Below, in pieces: positions 51,180-61,165 of a stretch of DNA of 64,000 nt (the stretch's first letter is position 1; every line of letters begins with the position of its first letter). The notes under the pieces were generated by a model. The model made no database searches. It worked only from the letters and a program-made list of their open reading frames with translations, and was not told where the DNA came from. The translations under genes were made by a program, and so were the position numbers. The stretch lies in the NCBI GenBank assembly GCA_040767365.1, contig JAXGOR010000003.1, forward strand, positions 1 to 64,000. The letters are read 5' to 3'. Source of the stretch: UBA4923 sp040767365. Its GTDB lineage: Bacteria > Bacillota > Clostridia > Saccharofermentanales > DTU023.

Positions 51180-51296
51180 AGATTAGCCTCCTGATCGAAG
51201 CCGGGACCGCCTGATCGGGCAATTCTCCATCCGGTGGCCGTCCAAACTGCTGAATAAAAGATCAACTGACAGGCCGCAGGCTGTAGAAGCCGCGCA

Positions 51297-51324
51297 TTGA
51301 CATGTATTCCCAATCCAGTAAACT
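51297..51324 (+). promoter_or_regulatory. Promoter of the threonine operon
   Basis: TTGACA (51297-51302), 16 bases, TAAACT (51319-51324), about 40 bases before the aspartate kinase start. I saw no T-box or leader-peptide attenuator in this short leader. Confidence 0.65.
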
Positions 51325-51366
51325 GTGAGTCAATGGCCTTTTCTCAAGAATATACCTATAGGATGA

Positions 51367-52752
51367 ATGATAATGAATAATTTGATCGTGGTGAAATTTG
51401 GGGGTAGCTCCTGCGCCAACAGTCTCCAATTCCGGAAAGTGAAAGAGATAGTCGAGGCGGATGAGAGGCGGCGGGTGGTCGTCGTCTCCGCGCCGGGCAA
51501 GCATCCCGGGGACAATTTCAAGATTACGGACACGCTTTTCCTCTGTTATCAGCTTTCCCGGGAACAGCTTGACACCAGTGAGATCTTCGAGCAGATCGCC
51601 GACAGATACCGGACCATCCAGGCTGAATTGGGGCTGGACCTGCCCTTGGAGGCGGAGCTGGAAGGGATCAGCCAAAGGCTGGTATCGGGGGCGGATCAGG
51701 ATTATGTGGTCAGCCGGGGGGAATACCTCAATGCCCTTTTGATGGCGGCCTATCTGGGTTACGAATTTGTGGACGCCCAGGATGTGATCCGCTTTGATTC
51801 AGACAGGCAGTTTGATGGGGAGGCGACCCGGAACTTGTTGGCCGATCTGTCCGGCAGGGTGCAGAAGATGGTCGTGCCCGGTTTTTATGGGGCAACAGCC
51901 CAGGGGGAGATCGTCACCTTCCCCCGGGGAGGTTCGGATATCACGGGGGCCATCCTGGCGGCGGGTCTGGGGGCTGAACTCTACGAAAACTGGACGGATG
52001 TCTCCGGTTATATGGTGGCGGATCCCAAGCTGGTGGACGATCCCCAGGTGATAGAATCGCTCAGCTACAGTGAATTACGTGAATTGAGCTATTCGGATTC
52101 CCAGGTCATCCAGGGTGACGCCATCGCGGCGACCAGGGAGGCCGGGATCCCGATCCATATCAAGAACACCAACTTCCCCGACAAGGCGGGAACCGTCATC
52201 CGGGTCGGACAGTCATCCAAGGCCCAGCTGGTGACGGGCATCGCGGGGCAGAAGGATTTTACGGTCATCCATCTGAACAAGTACGGCAAGAACCAGGACT
52301 ACGGTTTTATGAGGAAGATCTGCACCATCTTCGAGGCCCACAAAATAACCATCCACCATATGCCCACCTCCCTGGATACCATATCCGTCATCTTTCAGAT
52401 AGATGACAAGCACGAACTCAAACAGATGGTGGAGCAGATCGACCTTTACTGCAAACCTGACCAGATCAGTTATGAGACCAGCATGGCCCTCATCACCGTG
52501 GTCGGTGAGAATATGGCCTACAAGCCGGGGATCGCGGGCAGGGTCTTCAGCGCCCTGGGGAGCCAGGGGGTGAATATCCGCATGATCACCCAGGGGGCCA
52601 GTGAGAACAATATCATCGTCGGCATTGAGAATCCCCAGTACAAGCTGGCAGTCCGGACCCTCTACGATCATTTTTTCCAGGATCAGGGGTCCCGTCAGGA
52701 AGCAGTCGCCTCTCCATCGCAAGAGGGAGAAGGGGAAGCAAGGGGGGCCTGA
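51367..52752 (+). CDS. lysC: Aspartate kinase
   Basis: 461 residues. Phosphorylates Asp, the first step to threonine, methionine and lysine. The kinase domain opens with VVKFGGSSCAN and includes FPRGGSDITGAILAAGL and ENWTDVSGYMVADP. Two ACT domains follow (about residues 305-440), the allosteric sites for end products. Starts at 51367 or 51373 (both ATG, in frame); the ribosome site is weak. It leads the ask-hom-thrC-thrB operon, so threonine feedback is expected. Confidence 0.95.
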   Translation: MIMNNLIVVKFGGSSCANSLQFRKVKEIVEADERRRVVVVSAPGKHPGDNFKITDTLFLCYQLSREQLDTSEIFEQIADRYRTIQAELGLDLPLEAELEGISQRLVSGADQDYVVSRGEYLNALLMAAYLGYEFVDAQDVIRFDSDRQFDGEATRNLLADLSGRVQKMVVPGFYGATAQGEIVTFPRGGSDITGAILAAGLGAELYENWTDVSGYMVADPKLVDDPQVIESLSYSELRELSYSDSQVIQGDAIAATREAGIPIHIKNTNFPDKAGTVIRVGQSSKAQLVTGIAGQKDFTVIHLNKYGKNQDYGFMRKICTIFEAHKITIHHMPTSLDTISVIFQIDDKHELKQMVEQIDLYCKPDQISYETSMALITVVGENMAYKPGIAGRVFSALGSQGVNIRMITQGASENNIIVGIENPQYKLAVRTLYDHFFQDQGSRQEAVASPSQEGEGEARGA

Positions 52753-52755
52753 TCC

Positions 52756-53877
52756 ATGGACATTGCGCTGCTGGGATTCGGGACAGTCGGCCAGGGCATC
52801 TATCAGCTTCTTGACAGGAACAGGGCTGCCTACGAAAGACAGCTGGGACAAGCGATCAGGATCAAAAAAATCCTCGTCCGGGACCTGGGGAAAAAACGGG
52901 ACCCCCTCTGCGATGGCCTGCCCTTGACTGATTCCTTCGAGGAGATCCTGCGTGACGACTCGATCGCGGTTGTCTTCGAAGTCACAAGTGACGGGGAAAG
53001 GGGGCTTGCCTACAATCGGCTTCTGTTGGAAAAGGGCAAGCAGGTGATCAGCGCCAACAAGGCAGCCATTGCCTCAGGCTTTTTTCAGTTGCAGGAGGCC
53101 GCCCGCCTGACCGGTTCCCATTTCCGCTTCGAGGCGGCCGTGGCAGGTGGTATCCCCCTGATTGATCCCTTGAGCAAAATCAGGCAGCTCAATGTCATCT
53201 CCCGTGCCAGCGGCATATTGAACGCCACCACCAATTACATGCTTACGGAGTTGAGCAAGGGCAGGCCCGAAGAGGAGGTAAGAGCGGAGGCGAGGACCCT
53301 GGGCGTCCTGGAGGAGGACCCGACCGATGACCTGGAAGGCTATGACGCCCGGAGGAAGATCGCCATCCTGGCTGCCATGATCCTGGGGCGGACCATGGAT
53401 GAGAAGGCCATCCCGACAGTCGGGATAAGCAGACTTTCCGGGGAAGACTTCGCCTGGGCCAGGGAGGGCGGCCGAAAGCTGAAATTGATTGCCTCCCTGA
53501 TCCAGGAAGGGCCATCCTATGCCCTGTCCGTCCTGCCGACAGCCCTTGGGAGAGACAATTCCCTGGCCTGGACCGATGGTCTCTTGAATCAGCTTCAGTT
53601 GGAGGGGGATGTGGTGGGGCATCTGGCCTTCTCCGGCCTGGGTGGGGGGATGTACCCCACGGCGCATGCCCTCTGGTCGGACTTTTTCGATGTCTGGCGT
53701 AGCGCCCCCCTCTTCTACGCCGAGAAAGACCGGCCCAGGGAGGATCTTTCCCGGGCCAGGGAGGCAGTCTTTTACCTCCGTGATCCAAAACTCGACAAGG
53801 GGAGTGAGGTCAGGCTCACGGTCGGGGAGGCCCTGGACTACCATGACCGGGCCCAGGTCGTCATAGAGAAAGCCTAG
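52756..53877 (+). CDS. hom: Homoserine dehydrogenase
   Basis: 373 residues; the short form without a C-terminal ACT domain. NAD(P)-binding GFGTVGQG at the start, then VISANKAAIA with the catalytic-site Lys, FEAAVAGGIPLI, and GILNATTNYML and a Lys/Asp-containing DLEGYDARRKI. Reduces aspartate semialdehyde to homoserine. Follows aspartate kinase by three bases. Confidence 0.94.
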   Translation: MDIALLGFGTVGQGIYQLLDRNRAAYERQLGQAIRIKKILVRDLGKKRDPLCDGLPLTDSFEEILRDDSIAVVFEVTSDGERGLAYNRLLLEKGKQVISANKAAIASGFFQLQEAARLTGSHFRFEAAVAGGIPLIDPLSKIRQLNVISRASGILNATTNYMLTELSKGRPEEEVRAEARTLGVLEEDPTDDLEGYDARRKIAILAAMILGRTMDEKAIPTVGISRLSGEDFAWAREGGRKLKLIASLIQEGPSYALSVLPTALGRDNSLAWTDGLLNQLQLEGDVVGHLAFSGLGGGMYPTAHALWSDFFDVWRSAPLFYAEKDRPREDLSRAREAVFYLRDPKLDKGSEVRLTVGEALDYHDRAQVVIEKA

Positions 53878-53879
53878 CC

Positions 53880-55331
53880 ATGCGGTACGCCAGCACCCGT
53901 TCCAAGGAATACAGGGCGACAGCCTCGGAGGCCATACTTGCCGGCCTGGCGCCGGACGGGGGGCTCTATGTGCCCGAAAGCTTCCCCAGGGTCGACTTCT
54001 CCTCCTGGCGCGAGGACAGTTACCGGGAGATGGCGGGGAAGCTTTTTTCACTCTACCTGTCGGATTATTCGCCGCGAGCCATCCAGGAGATCCTGGAAAA
54101 GAGCTATGGAGACAACTTTGATGATCCGGACATAACGCCGGTCCACTGGCTTGATGAGCGGACGGGTGTTCTGGAACTCTGGCATGGGCCGACCCTGGCC
54201 TTCAAGGACCTGGCCCTCCAGTGCCTGCCCCATCTTTTCACTGAAGCCAGGAGGATGCAGGGGATAGAGGACCGTTTCCTGATCCTGACCGCTACGTCAG
54301 GTGATACGGGGAAGGCGGCCATGGCCGGCTTTTCTGGGGTTGAGGCCAGCTGGGTCGCCGTCTTTTATCCCCTGGGAGGCGTGAGCGCCCTCCAGGAGAG
54401 ACAGATGCTCTCCGGGGGGGATCCCAACGTGAGGGCCTTCGCCCTGGAGGGGACTTTTGACGATTGCCAGCGCCAGGTCAAGGCCTTGATGCAGGACCAG
54501 GTTTTTATCCAGAAGCTCAAGGACCGGTCCATCCGTCTGACCTCAGCCAATTCCATCAATGTTGGCCGGTTGATCCCCCAAATGGTCTATTACGTCCATG
54601 CCTACTGCCGGGCAGTCAAGCATTACGGGGATCCCCTGTCCCTGATAGTACCCAGCGGCAATGTCGGCAATATCCTGGCCGCCCGCTATGTCAAGGAGAT
54701 GGGACTTCCCCTGGACAGGATCCAGCTGGCTTCCAACAGCAACAAGGTCCTCTACGACTTCCTCTCCACCGGGGTCTATGATGCCAGGCGCCAACTTCTG
54801 AAAACAAGTTCGCCTTCCATGGATATCCTGATCGCCAGCAATATGGAGCGCTACCTCCACCTCTTGACGGCTGATGAGGAGGCCCTGGCCAGGCTAATGG
54901 GGCAACTGGGGGAAAAAGGCTACTTTCAGTTCGACAGGCAACGTCTCGATCTTGACACCAGCTGGTCGGACGAGGAGCAGGTCTTTTCTACCATGAGGTC
55001 GGTCTATGAGGCTTATGGTTACCTGATCGACCCGCATACCGCCGTCGCGGCCGGAGGAGCCTTCAGGGAGGAGTCCGCATCCCCCCGCCTGATCGTCGGC
55101 ACGGCAAGCCCCTATAAGTTTGCCCCCAGCGTCCTGGCCGCCCTGGGCCTGGACTGCCCCCCCGGCGTCGATGAGCAGATCGGCTGCCTGCAAGGCCTTA
55201 TGGGAGGGCCCTTACCGGAAGCCATCCGGGACCTGCTGGCCTCCCGGCCACAGAAAAGACATCAACTTTCCCCTCCGGGGATGGAGGCCGCGATCCTGGA
55301 CCTGACAGGAGGGACGCATGAGACAATTTGA
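53880..55331 (+). CDS. thrC: Threonine synthase
   Basis: 483 residues of the longer (type I) threonine synthase group. Starts YASTRSKEYRATASEAIL, and has the PLP Lys in GPTLAFKDLALQ, TATSGDTGKAAM, and PSGNVGNILAARY. Converts phosphohomoserine to threonine. Begins two bases after hom and overlaps thrB by 14 bases. Confidence 0.95.
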   Translation: MRYASTRSKEYRATASEAILAGLAPDGGLYVPESFPRVDFSSWREDSYREMAGKLFSLYLSDYSPRAIQEILEKSYGDNFDDPDITPVHWLDERTGVLELWHGPTLAFKDLALQCLPHLFTEARRMQGIEDRFLILTATSGDTGKAAMAGFSGVEASWVAVFYPLGGVSALQERQMLSGGDPNVRAFALEGTFDDCQRQVKALMQDQVFIQKLKDRSIRLTSANSINVGRLIPQMVYYVHAYCRAVKHYGDPLSLIVPSGNVGNILAARYVKEMGLPLDRIQLASNSNKVLYDFLSTGVYDARRQLLKTSSPSMDILIASNMERYLHLLTADEEALARLMGQLGEKGYFQFDRQRLDLDTSWSDEEQVFSTMRSVYEAYGYLIDPHTAVAAGGAFREESASPRLIVGTASPYKFAPSVLAALGLDCPPGVDEQIGCLQGLMGGPLPEAIRDLLASRPQKRHQLSPPGMEAAILDLTGGTHETI

Positions 55332-56229
55332 AATTTCTGTTCCCGCGACCAGTGGGAATCTTGGCCCGGGCTATGACTGCCTGGGACTGGCCCTGAAGCT
55401 GTATAACAGGGCCCTTGTCAGCTGGGATGCCAGCTCCGGGCTTCTTTCAGCCCGGGCGCTCAGGGAGTGGGCGGAGGGCCTGCCCTTTGAACAGAAGGCC
55501 CTGGCCCTGGCCTACACCTTCTATGCCGAAGAAAAGGCGGTCTCCCTGCCGGAGATCGGGATCAGCTTTGGCGGTGACATCCCCATGGCCCGTGGCCTGG
55601 GATCCTCAGCCACCTGCGTCCTGGCGGGCCTGGCGGCGGCCCAGCTGATCCATGGGGGTTCTTGCGGGAAGGAGGAGCTCCTGGCCCTGGGGACAGTCCT
55701 GGAGGGCCATCCCGACAATATCGCGCCCGCCCTCTTCGGTGGCCTGGTCCTGTCAAAAAAGGAGGGCCGGTCGGCGGTCTGTACCAGGCTGCCCTGCCAC
55801 GAGACGATTCACCCCTTCCTGCTCATCCCGGATTTTGAGCTGTCGACGGCGGCGTCCAGGGCTGTCCTGCCCGATCAGGTCCCCCACCAGGAGGCGGCGG
55901 ACCAGATCGCTTCCTTTGGCTTCCTTCTGCAGGGCCTGGCGGGCGGTCGCCGCGACTTGCTTGCGGAGGGCAACAGGGACTTTCTCCACCAGCCCTACCG
56001 GCGGAAACTTGTCGAAGGCTACGATACCATCGAAGGAATCTTGCTGGATCAGGCTTGCTCAGCCGTGGTCCTGTCCGGTGCCGGCCCTTCGCTCCTGGGC
56101 TTGTTCGTGGGATCGGAGCAGGAGGCAGAGATCGTTTTGACGGCCATACAGGGGGAGGTCCCCGGGGCCTGGGAGGCTTGCCGGCCGGGGATCGATAGCC
56201 GGGGCTTGACCTATTCAGTCCTTCCCTGA
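55318..56229 (+). CDS. thrB: Homoserine kinase
   Basis: 303 residues, GHMP kinase fold. Motif 1 SVPATSGNLGPGYDCLGLA-like (VPATSGNLGPGYDCLG), motif 2 PMARGLGSSATCVLAGL, and motif 3 VVLSGAGPSLLGL. Phosphorylates homoserine for ThrC. Last gene of the operon. A long GC palindrome follows. Confidence 0.94.
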   Translation: MRQFEISVPATSGNLGPGYDCLGLALKLYNRALVSWDASSGLLSARALREWAEGLPFEQKALALAYTFYAEEKAVSLPEIGISFGGDIPMARGLGSSATCVLAGLAAAQLIHGGSCGKEELLALGTVLEGHPDNIAPALFGGLVLSKKEGRSAVCTRLPCHETIHPFLLIPDFELSTAASRAVLPDQVPHQEAADQIASFGFLLQGLAGGRRDLLAEGNRDFLHQPYRRKLVEGYDTIEGILLDQACSAVVLSGAGPSLLGLFVGSEQEAEIVLTAIQGEVPGAWEACRPGIDSRGLTYSVLP

Positions 56230-56233
56230 TCCA

Positions 56234-56253
56234 GGGGGCCGGATCCGGCCCCC
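56234..56253 (+). terminator. Possible terminator after thrB
   Basis: A perfect 20-base palindrome centred on GGATCC. Only a loose T-rich stretch follows, so it is a weak intrinsic terminator or a boundary hairpin. Confidence 0.45.
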
Positions 56254-56256
56254 GTG

Positions 56257-56285
56257 TTGATTGAATGTCCAATGTCCTGTATACT
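56257..56285 (+). promoter_or_regulatory. hppA promoter
   Basis: TTGATT (56257-56262), 17 bases, TATACT (56280-56285), about 65 bases before the gene. Confidence 0.65.
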
Positions 56286-56350
56286 GTCCCTTGTTCATTG
56301 CGCGTACAAGTTATGCTCATTCACAATAGAATAAGGATGTTGGCTGAATT

Positions 56351-58414
56351 ATGGGATACAAACTCTCGTTCCTGGTTTTATCAAGCGGTTTATTAGCTCT
56401 TCTTTTTGCCCTCTTACGTGCAAGATGGGTAAGACGCCAAGTCGTGGACCATGAAGGTCTCCTGGAGATCAGCAGCCACATCAGTGAAGGCGCCAGCGCC
56501 TTCCTCCGTCGTGAATACATCTACCTGCTACCCTTCGTTCTCGCGGTTTCAATCCTCCTTTCCCTGGCCAATACAGGTTTCTTGAGGCTACAGGCCCTGG
56601 CCTTCATCCTGGGGGCCCTGGCCTCCTCCCTGGCTGGCTACTTCGGGATGAAGATCGCGACAAAAGCCAACTCCAGGACCACCCAGGCAGCCAATGATCG
56701 GGGCCTGAACGCGGCGCTCAATGTCGCCTTCGCGGGGGGAAGCGTCATGGGAATGACGGTGGTCGGCCTGGCCCTGGTCGGTCTCTTCTCGGTCTTTTAT
56801 TTCGCCCTGGGCCGTTTCGCCCACATCGATGAGGCGGTCCTTTCCGCCAGTATCCTGCCCATGTGCACCGCCTTTTCCCTGGGTGCTTCTTCCGTTGCCC
56901 TTTTCTCCCGGGTGGGAGGGGGAATCTACACCAAGGCCGCGGATGTGGCGGCGGACCTGGTGGGCAAGGTCGAGGCCGGTATCCCCGAGGACGACCCGCG
57001 GAATCCTGCCGTCATCGCGGACAATGTCGGCGATAATGTCGGAGATGTCGCGGGTATGGGAGCTGACCTCTTCGAATCCTATGTGGGGTCCATCGTAGGC
57101 TGTATGGTTCTTGCCATCACGGTCCCCGGCGCCAGCCTCGACCTGAAAATTAAGCTCCTGCTCCTGCCCCTGCTTTTGTCCGGGCTTGGCGTCATCGCCT
57201 CCATGATCGGGTCCTTCTTCGTCCGGGTCAAGGAAGGCGCCGACCCCCAGAAGGCGCTCAACAGGGCCAGCCTCATCGCCTCCCTCCTGGCCTTCCTTTT
57301 CGTTTTGCTCCTCCTTTTCCTATATATCGGGGACGCCAGCTTCGGCGAAACCGGCAGGATCGGCAAATGGCACCTGATTGGAGCCACGCTCATCGGTCAG
57401 GCAGCCGGCATCCTGGTGGGCCAGATCACCGAATACTTCACCGGCACGGAACGCGGGCCGGTTGAGTCCATTGTGAACGCGAGCCATACTGGTTCCGCGA
57501 CCAACATCATCACCGGTATCGGCGTGGGTATGAAGAGCACCTTCCCCATCATCCTGGTTATCGGTTTCGCGGTCCTGGGCAGTTTTCTGGTCGGCGGTCT
57601 TTACGGGATCGGCATCGCCTCCACGGGCATGCTGATAACCTTGGGGATACAGCTTGCCGTCGACGCTTACGGCCCCATCGCGGATAACGCGGGCGGTCTG
57701 GCTGAAATGGCGGGTTTCCCGGCCCGGGTCAGGAACATTACCGACAAATTGGATGCGGTCGGCAATACGACCGCGGCCATTGGCAAGGGTTTCGCCATCG
57801 GCTCGGCGGCCCTGACCTCCATCATCCTCTTTTCCTCCTACAAGGTGGCGGCCGGTATCGAACTGGCTGAAATTACGGACCCCTATATCCTGGTGGCCAC
57901 CTTCATCGGGGCGGTCATCCCCTTCTTGTTCTCCGCCCTCACCATGAACGCGGTGGGCAAGTCCGCCTACGAGATGATCCGCGAAGTCCGCCGGCAGTTC
58001 CGGGAGATGCCGGGAATCCTGTCCGGGAAGGAAAAACCGGATTATGGGCGTTGTGTCGACATCAGCGCCAAGTCCGCCCTCAATGAAATGATCATTCCCG
58101 CCGCGCTTGCCCTCCTGGCGCCGGTACTGGTGGGCTTTTTGGGTGGCAAGGAGATGCTCCTCGGCCTCCTGGTCGGGGCGACCTTGTCCGGTGTCTGCCT
58201 CTCCATCTTCATGTCCAACTCGGGGGGGGCCTGGGACAATGCCAAGAAAACCGTGGAGGCGGACGAGGAGCTGCACAGCAACACGGAAGCCTATAATGCC
58301 ACCGTGGTTGGCGATACGGTAGGCGATCCCTTCAAGGACACATCCGGCCCCTCCTTGAACATCCTGATCAAGCTCATGGCCATGGTGGCCCTGGTCATCG
58401 CGCCCATGCTCTGA
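56351..58414 (+). CDS. hppA: K+-dependent membrane pyrophosphatase (ion pump)
   Basis: 687 residues with about 16 membrane helices. Hydrolyses PPi and pumps H+ or Na+ across the membrane. The catalytic metal-binding segments are present: AADVAADLVGKVEAGIPEDD, NVGDNVGDVAGMGADLFESY, and the C-terminal KKTVEADEELHSN and DTVGDPFKDTSGPSLNIL. GNTTAAIGKGFAIGSAAL carries Ala where K+-independent pumps have Lys, so it should need K+. Whether it moves H+ or Na+ cannot be told by eye. No strong ribosome site; AAGGA is 13 bases upstream. Confidence 0.94.
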   Translation: MGYKLSFLVLSSGLLALLFALLRARWVRRQVVDHEGLLEISSHISEGASAFLRREYIYLLPFVLAVSILLSLANTGFLRLQALAFILGALASSLAGYFGMKIATKANSRTTQAANDRGLNAALNVAFAGGSVMGMTVVGLALVGLFSVFYFALGRFAHIDEAVLSASILPMCTAFSLGASSVALFSRVGGGIYTKAADVAADLVGKVEAGIPEDDPRNPAVIADNVGDNVGDVAGMGADLFESYVGSIVGCMVLAITVPGASLDLKIKLLLLPLLLSGLGVIASMIGSFFVRVKEGADPQKALNRASLIASLLAFLFVLLLLFLYIGDASFGETGRIGKWHLIGATLIGQAAGILVGQITEYFTGTERGPVESIVNASHTGSATNIITGIGVGMKSTFPIILVIGFAVLGSFLVGGLYGIGIASTGMLITLGIQLAVDAYGPIADNAGGLAEMAGFPARVRNITDKLDAVGNTTAAIGKGFAIGSAALTSIILFSSYKVAAGIELAEITDPYILVATFIGAVIPFLFSALTMNAVGKSAYEMIREVRRQFREMPGILSGKEKPDYGRCVDISAKSALNEMIIPAALALLAPVLVGFLGGKEMLLGLLVGATLSGVCLSIFMSNSGGAWDNAKKTVEADEELHSNTEAYNATVVGDTVGDPFKDTSGPSLNILIKLMAMVALVIAPML

Positions 58415-58433
58415 ACAAATCCCTGCTTTGGGC

Positions 58434-58439
58434 TATAAT
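58434..58439 (+). promoter_or_regulatory. Possible -10 of the gene at 58477
   Basis: A perfect TATAAT 38 bases before the ATG; the -35 region (CTGAAC at 58411-58416) is poor and overlaps the hppA stop. Confidence 0.35.
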
Positions 58440-58476
58440 TGACTTTCTACTTCTAATTTTGCGAGGAATGTTTACT

Positions 58477-59265
58477 ATGGATTATCAACCCCACCTCTAT
58501 ATGGTGCTTTATCCCAACGAGGCCATCCTGCTCTCCCAGCTGGAGCCCAAGGACTTCGTGGTGCGGTACAGCTATGGATCCACCAGTCACTATGAGGGAA
58601 AGATCATCTTCGCGGAGTTGGATGTCAATTACCGCCACCCCTACTTCCACATAGACCAGGCCCTGGAAAAACTGGTGCCGCATGAAAACGGCAGACCGAA
58701 GGCCACCAAATATGTGTCAGCCTACAGGGTCCTGGAGCACGTTGAAGTAGACGCCATCCAATCCCTCTATCTGGGCAATCCCGACGGGACCCACTATGAA
58801 CTGAAGGAAGGCATCTTTGAGCCGCCGGTGCACTGCGAGGAATTCAAGATCTTCATGGAGATCGCGCCCTTGAGCATGATCGCCCTTTCGCGGATGAATA
58901 TGTACGAGTACGGCAAGTATCTCACAGGCGTCAACCCGCTCCTGAGCGTCCCCCGCCTTGCCTATATGGAGATGAATTTCAACCTGAAGGCCTTTATGGA
59001 TCGGTTTGACCGGAACCCTTTTGCCCCTTCGCCCATTGTCGGTATCCATCCGGCCAAGTTGAAGGAGGCCATCCTGGACCTGGAATCCAAGCCCAATAAT
59101 CTTCTGAAGGGTTTGGCCCTTCACAATGCCCTGAGCAGGCAATCCTACCGTTCGATCGCGTCCGGGATCATGTTCATGGACGCCAAAAGCGAGAAATTCT
59201 TTCCCATGCCATCCCTGACCCAGATAGAAGAAGAGAACTACGCCTTCTTCAGAAACATGTAGTGC
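58477..59265 (+). CDS. Conserved-looking unknown protein
   Basis: 262 residues, soluble, no signal peptide or membrane segment. It opens MDYQPHLYMVLYPNEAILLSQL and contains the acidic/aromatic stretch DVNYRHPYFHIDQAL. Composition is that of a structured cytoplasmic enzyme or binding protein, but no catalytic motif stands out. ATG 58477 follows GCGAGGAA by eight bases. Stands alone between hppA and the EamA gene. I do not recognise the family. Confidence 0.65.
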
Positions 59266-59320
59266 CAGGGCAAGGCAGACCTGTCCGCTGGCCGGACCGG
59301 GGGGAAGGGATCCATTAGCT

Positions 59321-60190
59321 GTGCCGAAGAGCCGAAAAGCCCATTTATTATTGCTGGTGACCGCCCTTTTATGGGGCAGCTCCTTCGTCGCGCAGGCGGC
59401 CGGTATGGCCTACGTGGGACCTTTCACCTTCAATGCCATCCGGTACGCCATCGGGGTCCTGGTCCTCCTGCCTTTTATAATCGCGCGCAGGCCCCGGCTC
59501 GACAGGAGATTTTTTCTGACCAGCCTGCTGGTCGGCCTTATCGTTTTTACAGCCAGTTCCCTTCAGCAATACGCCCTGGTCACAGCCGGCGCGGGCAAAT
59601 CGGGCTTCATCACCAGCCTCTACATTGTCTTTGTCCCCATACTCAGCCAGATCTTCGGCCGGAAGGTTACCTTGCACCATTGGCTGGCAGTCGTCGCCGC
59701 CTGCCTGGGCCTCTATCTCATGACCTATGCCGACAGTGGCCGCTTCGTGACCGCCGACTGGCTCCTGCTCCTGGGTTCGATCGGATTCAGCCTCCACATC
59801 ATCTCCATAGAGCGGTACGGGGCCAGGGTCGACGCCCTGGCCCTGAGCGCGGCCCAATTTGCGATTGCTTCCGTCCTTTCCATCCTTCCCGCCCTCATCC
59901 TTGAATACAGGCTAGATCTCATCTCCCTGAGGCCGGCCCTGCCCTCCCTCCTCTACGCCGGAATCTTTTCCTGCGGCATCGCCTACACCTTGCAGATAGT
60001 CGCGCAAAAGGACAGCCATTCCACGGTGGCCTCGCTCATTATGGGCTTGGAGGCAGTCTTCGCGGTAGTGGGGGGGGCCATCATCCTGGGGGAGCGATTC
60101 AGCCTGAGGGAAATCCTCGGGAGCCTGACCATGCTGGCCGCTGTCTTCTATATTCAATTCATTGAGAGCAAGATGCCGAGTGTGAGCTGA
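59321..60190 (+). CDS. EamA/DMT-family transporter
   Basis: 289 residues with ten membrane helices in two EamA repeats: LLLLVTALLWGSSFVAQ at the start, YALVTAGAGKSGFITSLYIVFVPI at the end of repeat one, and ASLIMGLEAVFAVVGGAIILGE in repeat two. DMT carriers export amino acids, nucleotides or other metabolites; the substrate is open. GTG start with AAGGGA upstream at somewhat long spacing. Confidence 0.9.
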   Translation: MPKSRKAHLLLLVTALLWGSSFVAQAAGMAYVGPFTFNAIRYAIGVLVLLPFIIARRPRLDRRFFLTSLLVGLIVFTASSLQQYALVTAGAGKSGFITSLYIVFVPILSQIFGRKVTLHHWLAVVAACLGLYLMTYADSGRFVTADWLLLLGSIGFSLHIISIERYGARVDALALSAAQFAIASVLSILPALILEYRLDLISLRPALPSLLYAGIFSCGIAYTLQIVAQKDSHSTVASLIMGLEAVFAVVGGAIILGERFSLREILGSLTMLAAVFYIQFIESKMPSVS

Positions 60191-60232
60191 TCCTTCCCCT
60201 GTTACAATAAGGGGGAAGAGGAGGTGGCTCTC

Positions 60233-61084
60233 ATGCTGGGGGCAATCGTCGGCGACCTTGTCGGATCGCGTTTTGAATTCAACAATCACAAGAGCAAGGT
60301 CTTCGATCTCTTTACGGAGGCCTCCTTCGTAACGGATGACAGCGTCATGACCCTGGCGGTCGCCCGGGCCGTCATGGAGGCGGTGGAAGCTGGTCCGGGA
60401 GAAGGGGTCTTTGACCAGGATTTCCACGACCGGCTCTCCCAATTGACTGTCCATCATATGCAGACCATTGGCCGCCGTTACCTCGATTGCGGGTACGGGG
60501 GCAGATTTCATCAATGGATTTTCAGTCCGGATCCCAGGCCCTACAAGAGCTATGGGAATGGGGCTGCCATGCGGGTGAGCCCGGCCGCTTACCTGGCCGC
60601 TTCCGAAGACGGGACCAGGCAGATCGCCCGGACGGTGACGGCGGTCACCCACAATCACGAAGAGGGTCTGAAGGGAGCTGAGGCCACCGCCCTTGCCATC
60701 TTCCTGGCCAGGCGGGGTGCCTCCAAGGAAGAAATCCAGGAACGACTCTCCCCTGATTACTATCGGCTTGACTTTCGAATCGACGACATCCGGCCGGCCT
60801 ATCGGTTCAATGAGACCTGCCAGGAGACCGTCCCGCAGGCAATCCAATGCTTCCTGGAAGCCGATTCCTTCGAGGATACCATCCGGACAGCCATCTCCCT
60901 GGGCGGGGACAGCGATACCCTGGCCGCTATCGCGGGATCGATCGCTGAAGCCTTCTACGGCATTCCCCCCACCATGAAGGACAAGGCCCTTTCCTACCTG
61001 GATCCTGATCTGCGGGCAATCTACGAGGATTGGATCCTCTTCCTCTCAAGGAGGACCCTTGATATAAAGACAAGAGGTCGTTAG
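60233..61084 (+). CDS. ADP-ribosylglycohydrolase family protein
   Basis: 283 residues of the DraG/ARH fold. Removes ADP-ribose from proteins or small molecules. The metal-binding motifs are visible: GAIVGDLVGSRFE at the start, FVTDDSVMTLAVA, GNGAAMRVSP, and GGDSDTLAAIAGSI near the end; these hold the two Mg2+. ATG 60233 was chosen as AGGAGG lies eight bases before it; GTG 60224 overlaps that site. With the macrodomain protein at 16 kb this is the second ADP-ribose-handling gene in the window. Confidence 0.92.
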   Translation: MLGAIVGDLVGSRFEFNNHKSKVFDLFTEASFVTDDSVMTLAVARAVMEAVEAGPGEGVFDQDFHDRLSQLTVHHMQTIGRRYLDCGYGGRFHQWIFSPDPRPYKSYGNGAAMRVSPAAYLAASEDGTRQIARTVTAVTHNHEEGLKGAEATALAIFLARRGASKEEIQERLSPDYYRLDFRIDDIRPAYRFNETCQETVPQAIQCFLEADSFEDTIRTAISLGGDSDTLAAIAGSIAEAFYGIPPTMKDKALSYLDPDLRAIYEDWILFLSRRTLDIKTRGR

Positions 61085-61165
61085 GACGACATAGAGGGAG
61101 GGTAGATTTTGCCCTCCTATGAGGAAGACCAGCCTGTATGAAGGGCTGTTGAAGGGAGCGGGACT

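Noticed and set aside
51180..51296. T-box or leader-peptide attenuator before the threonine operon
   Set aside because: No T-box core sequence, no Thr/Ile codon run, and the promoter lies only about 40 bases before the first gene.
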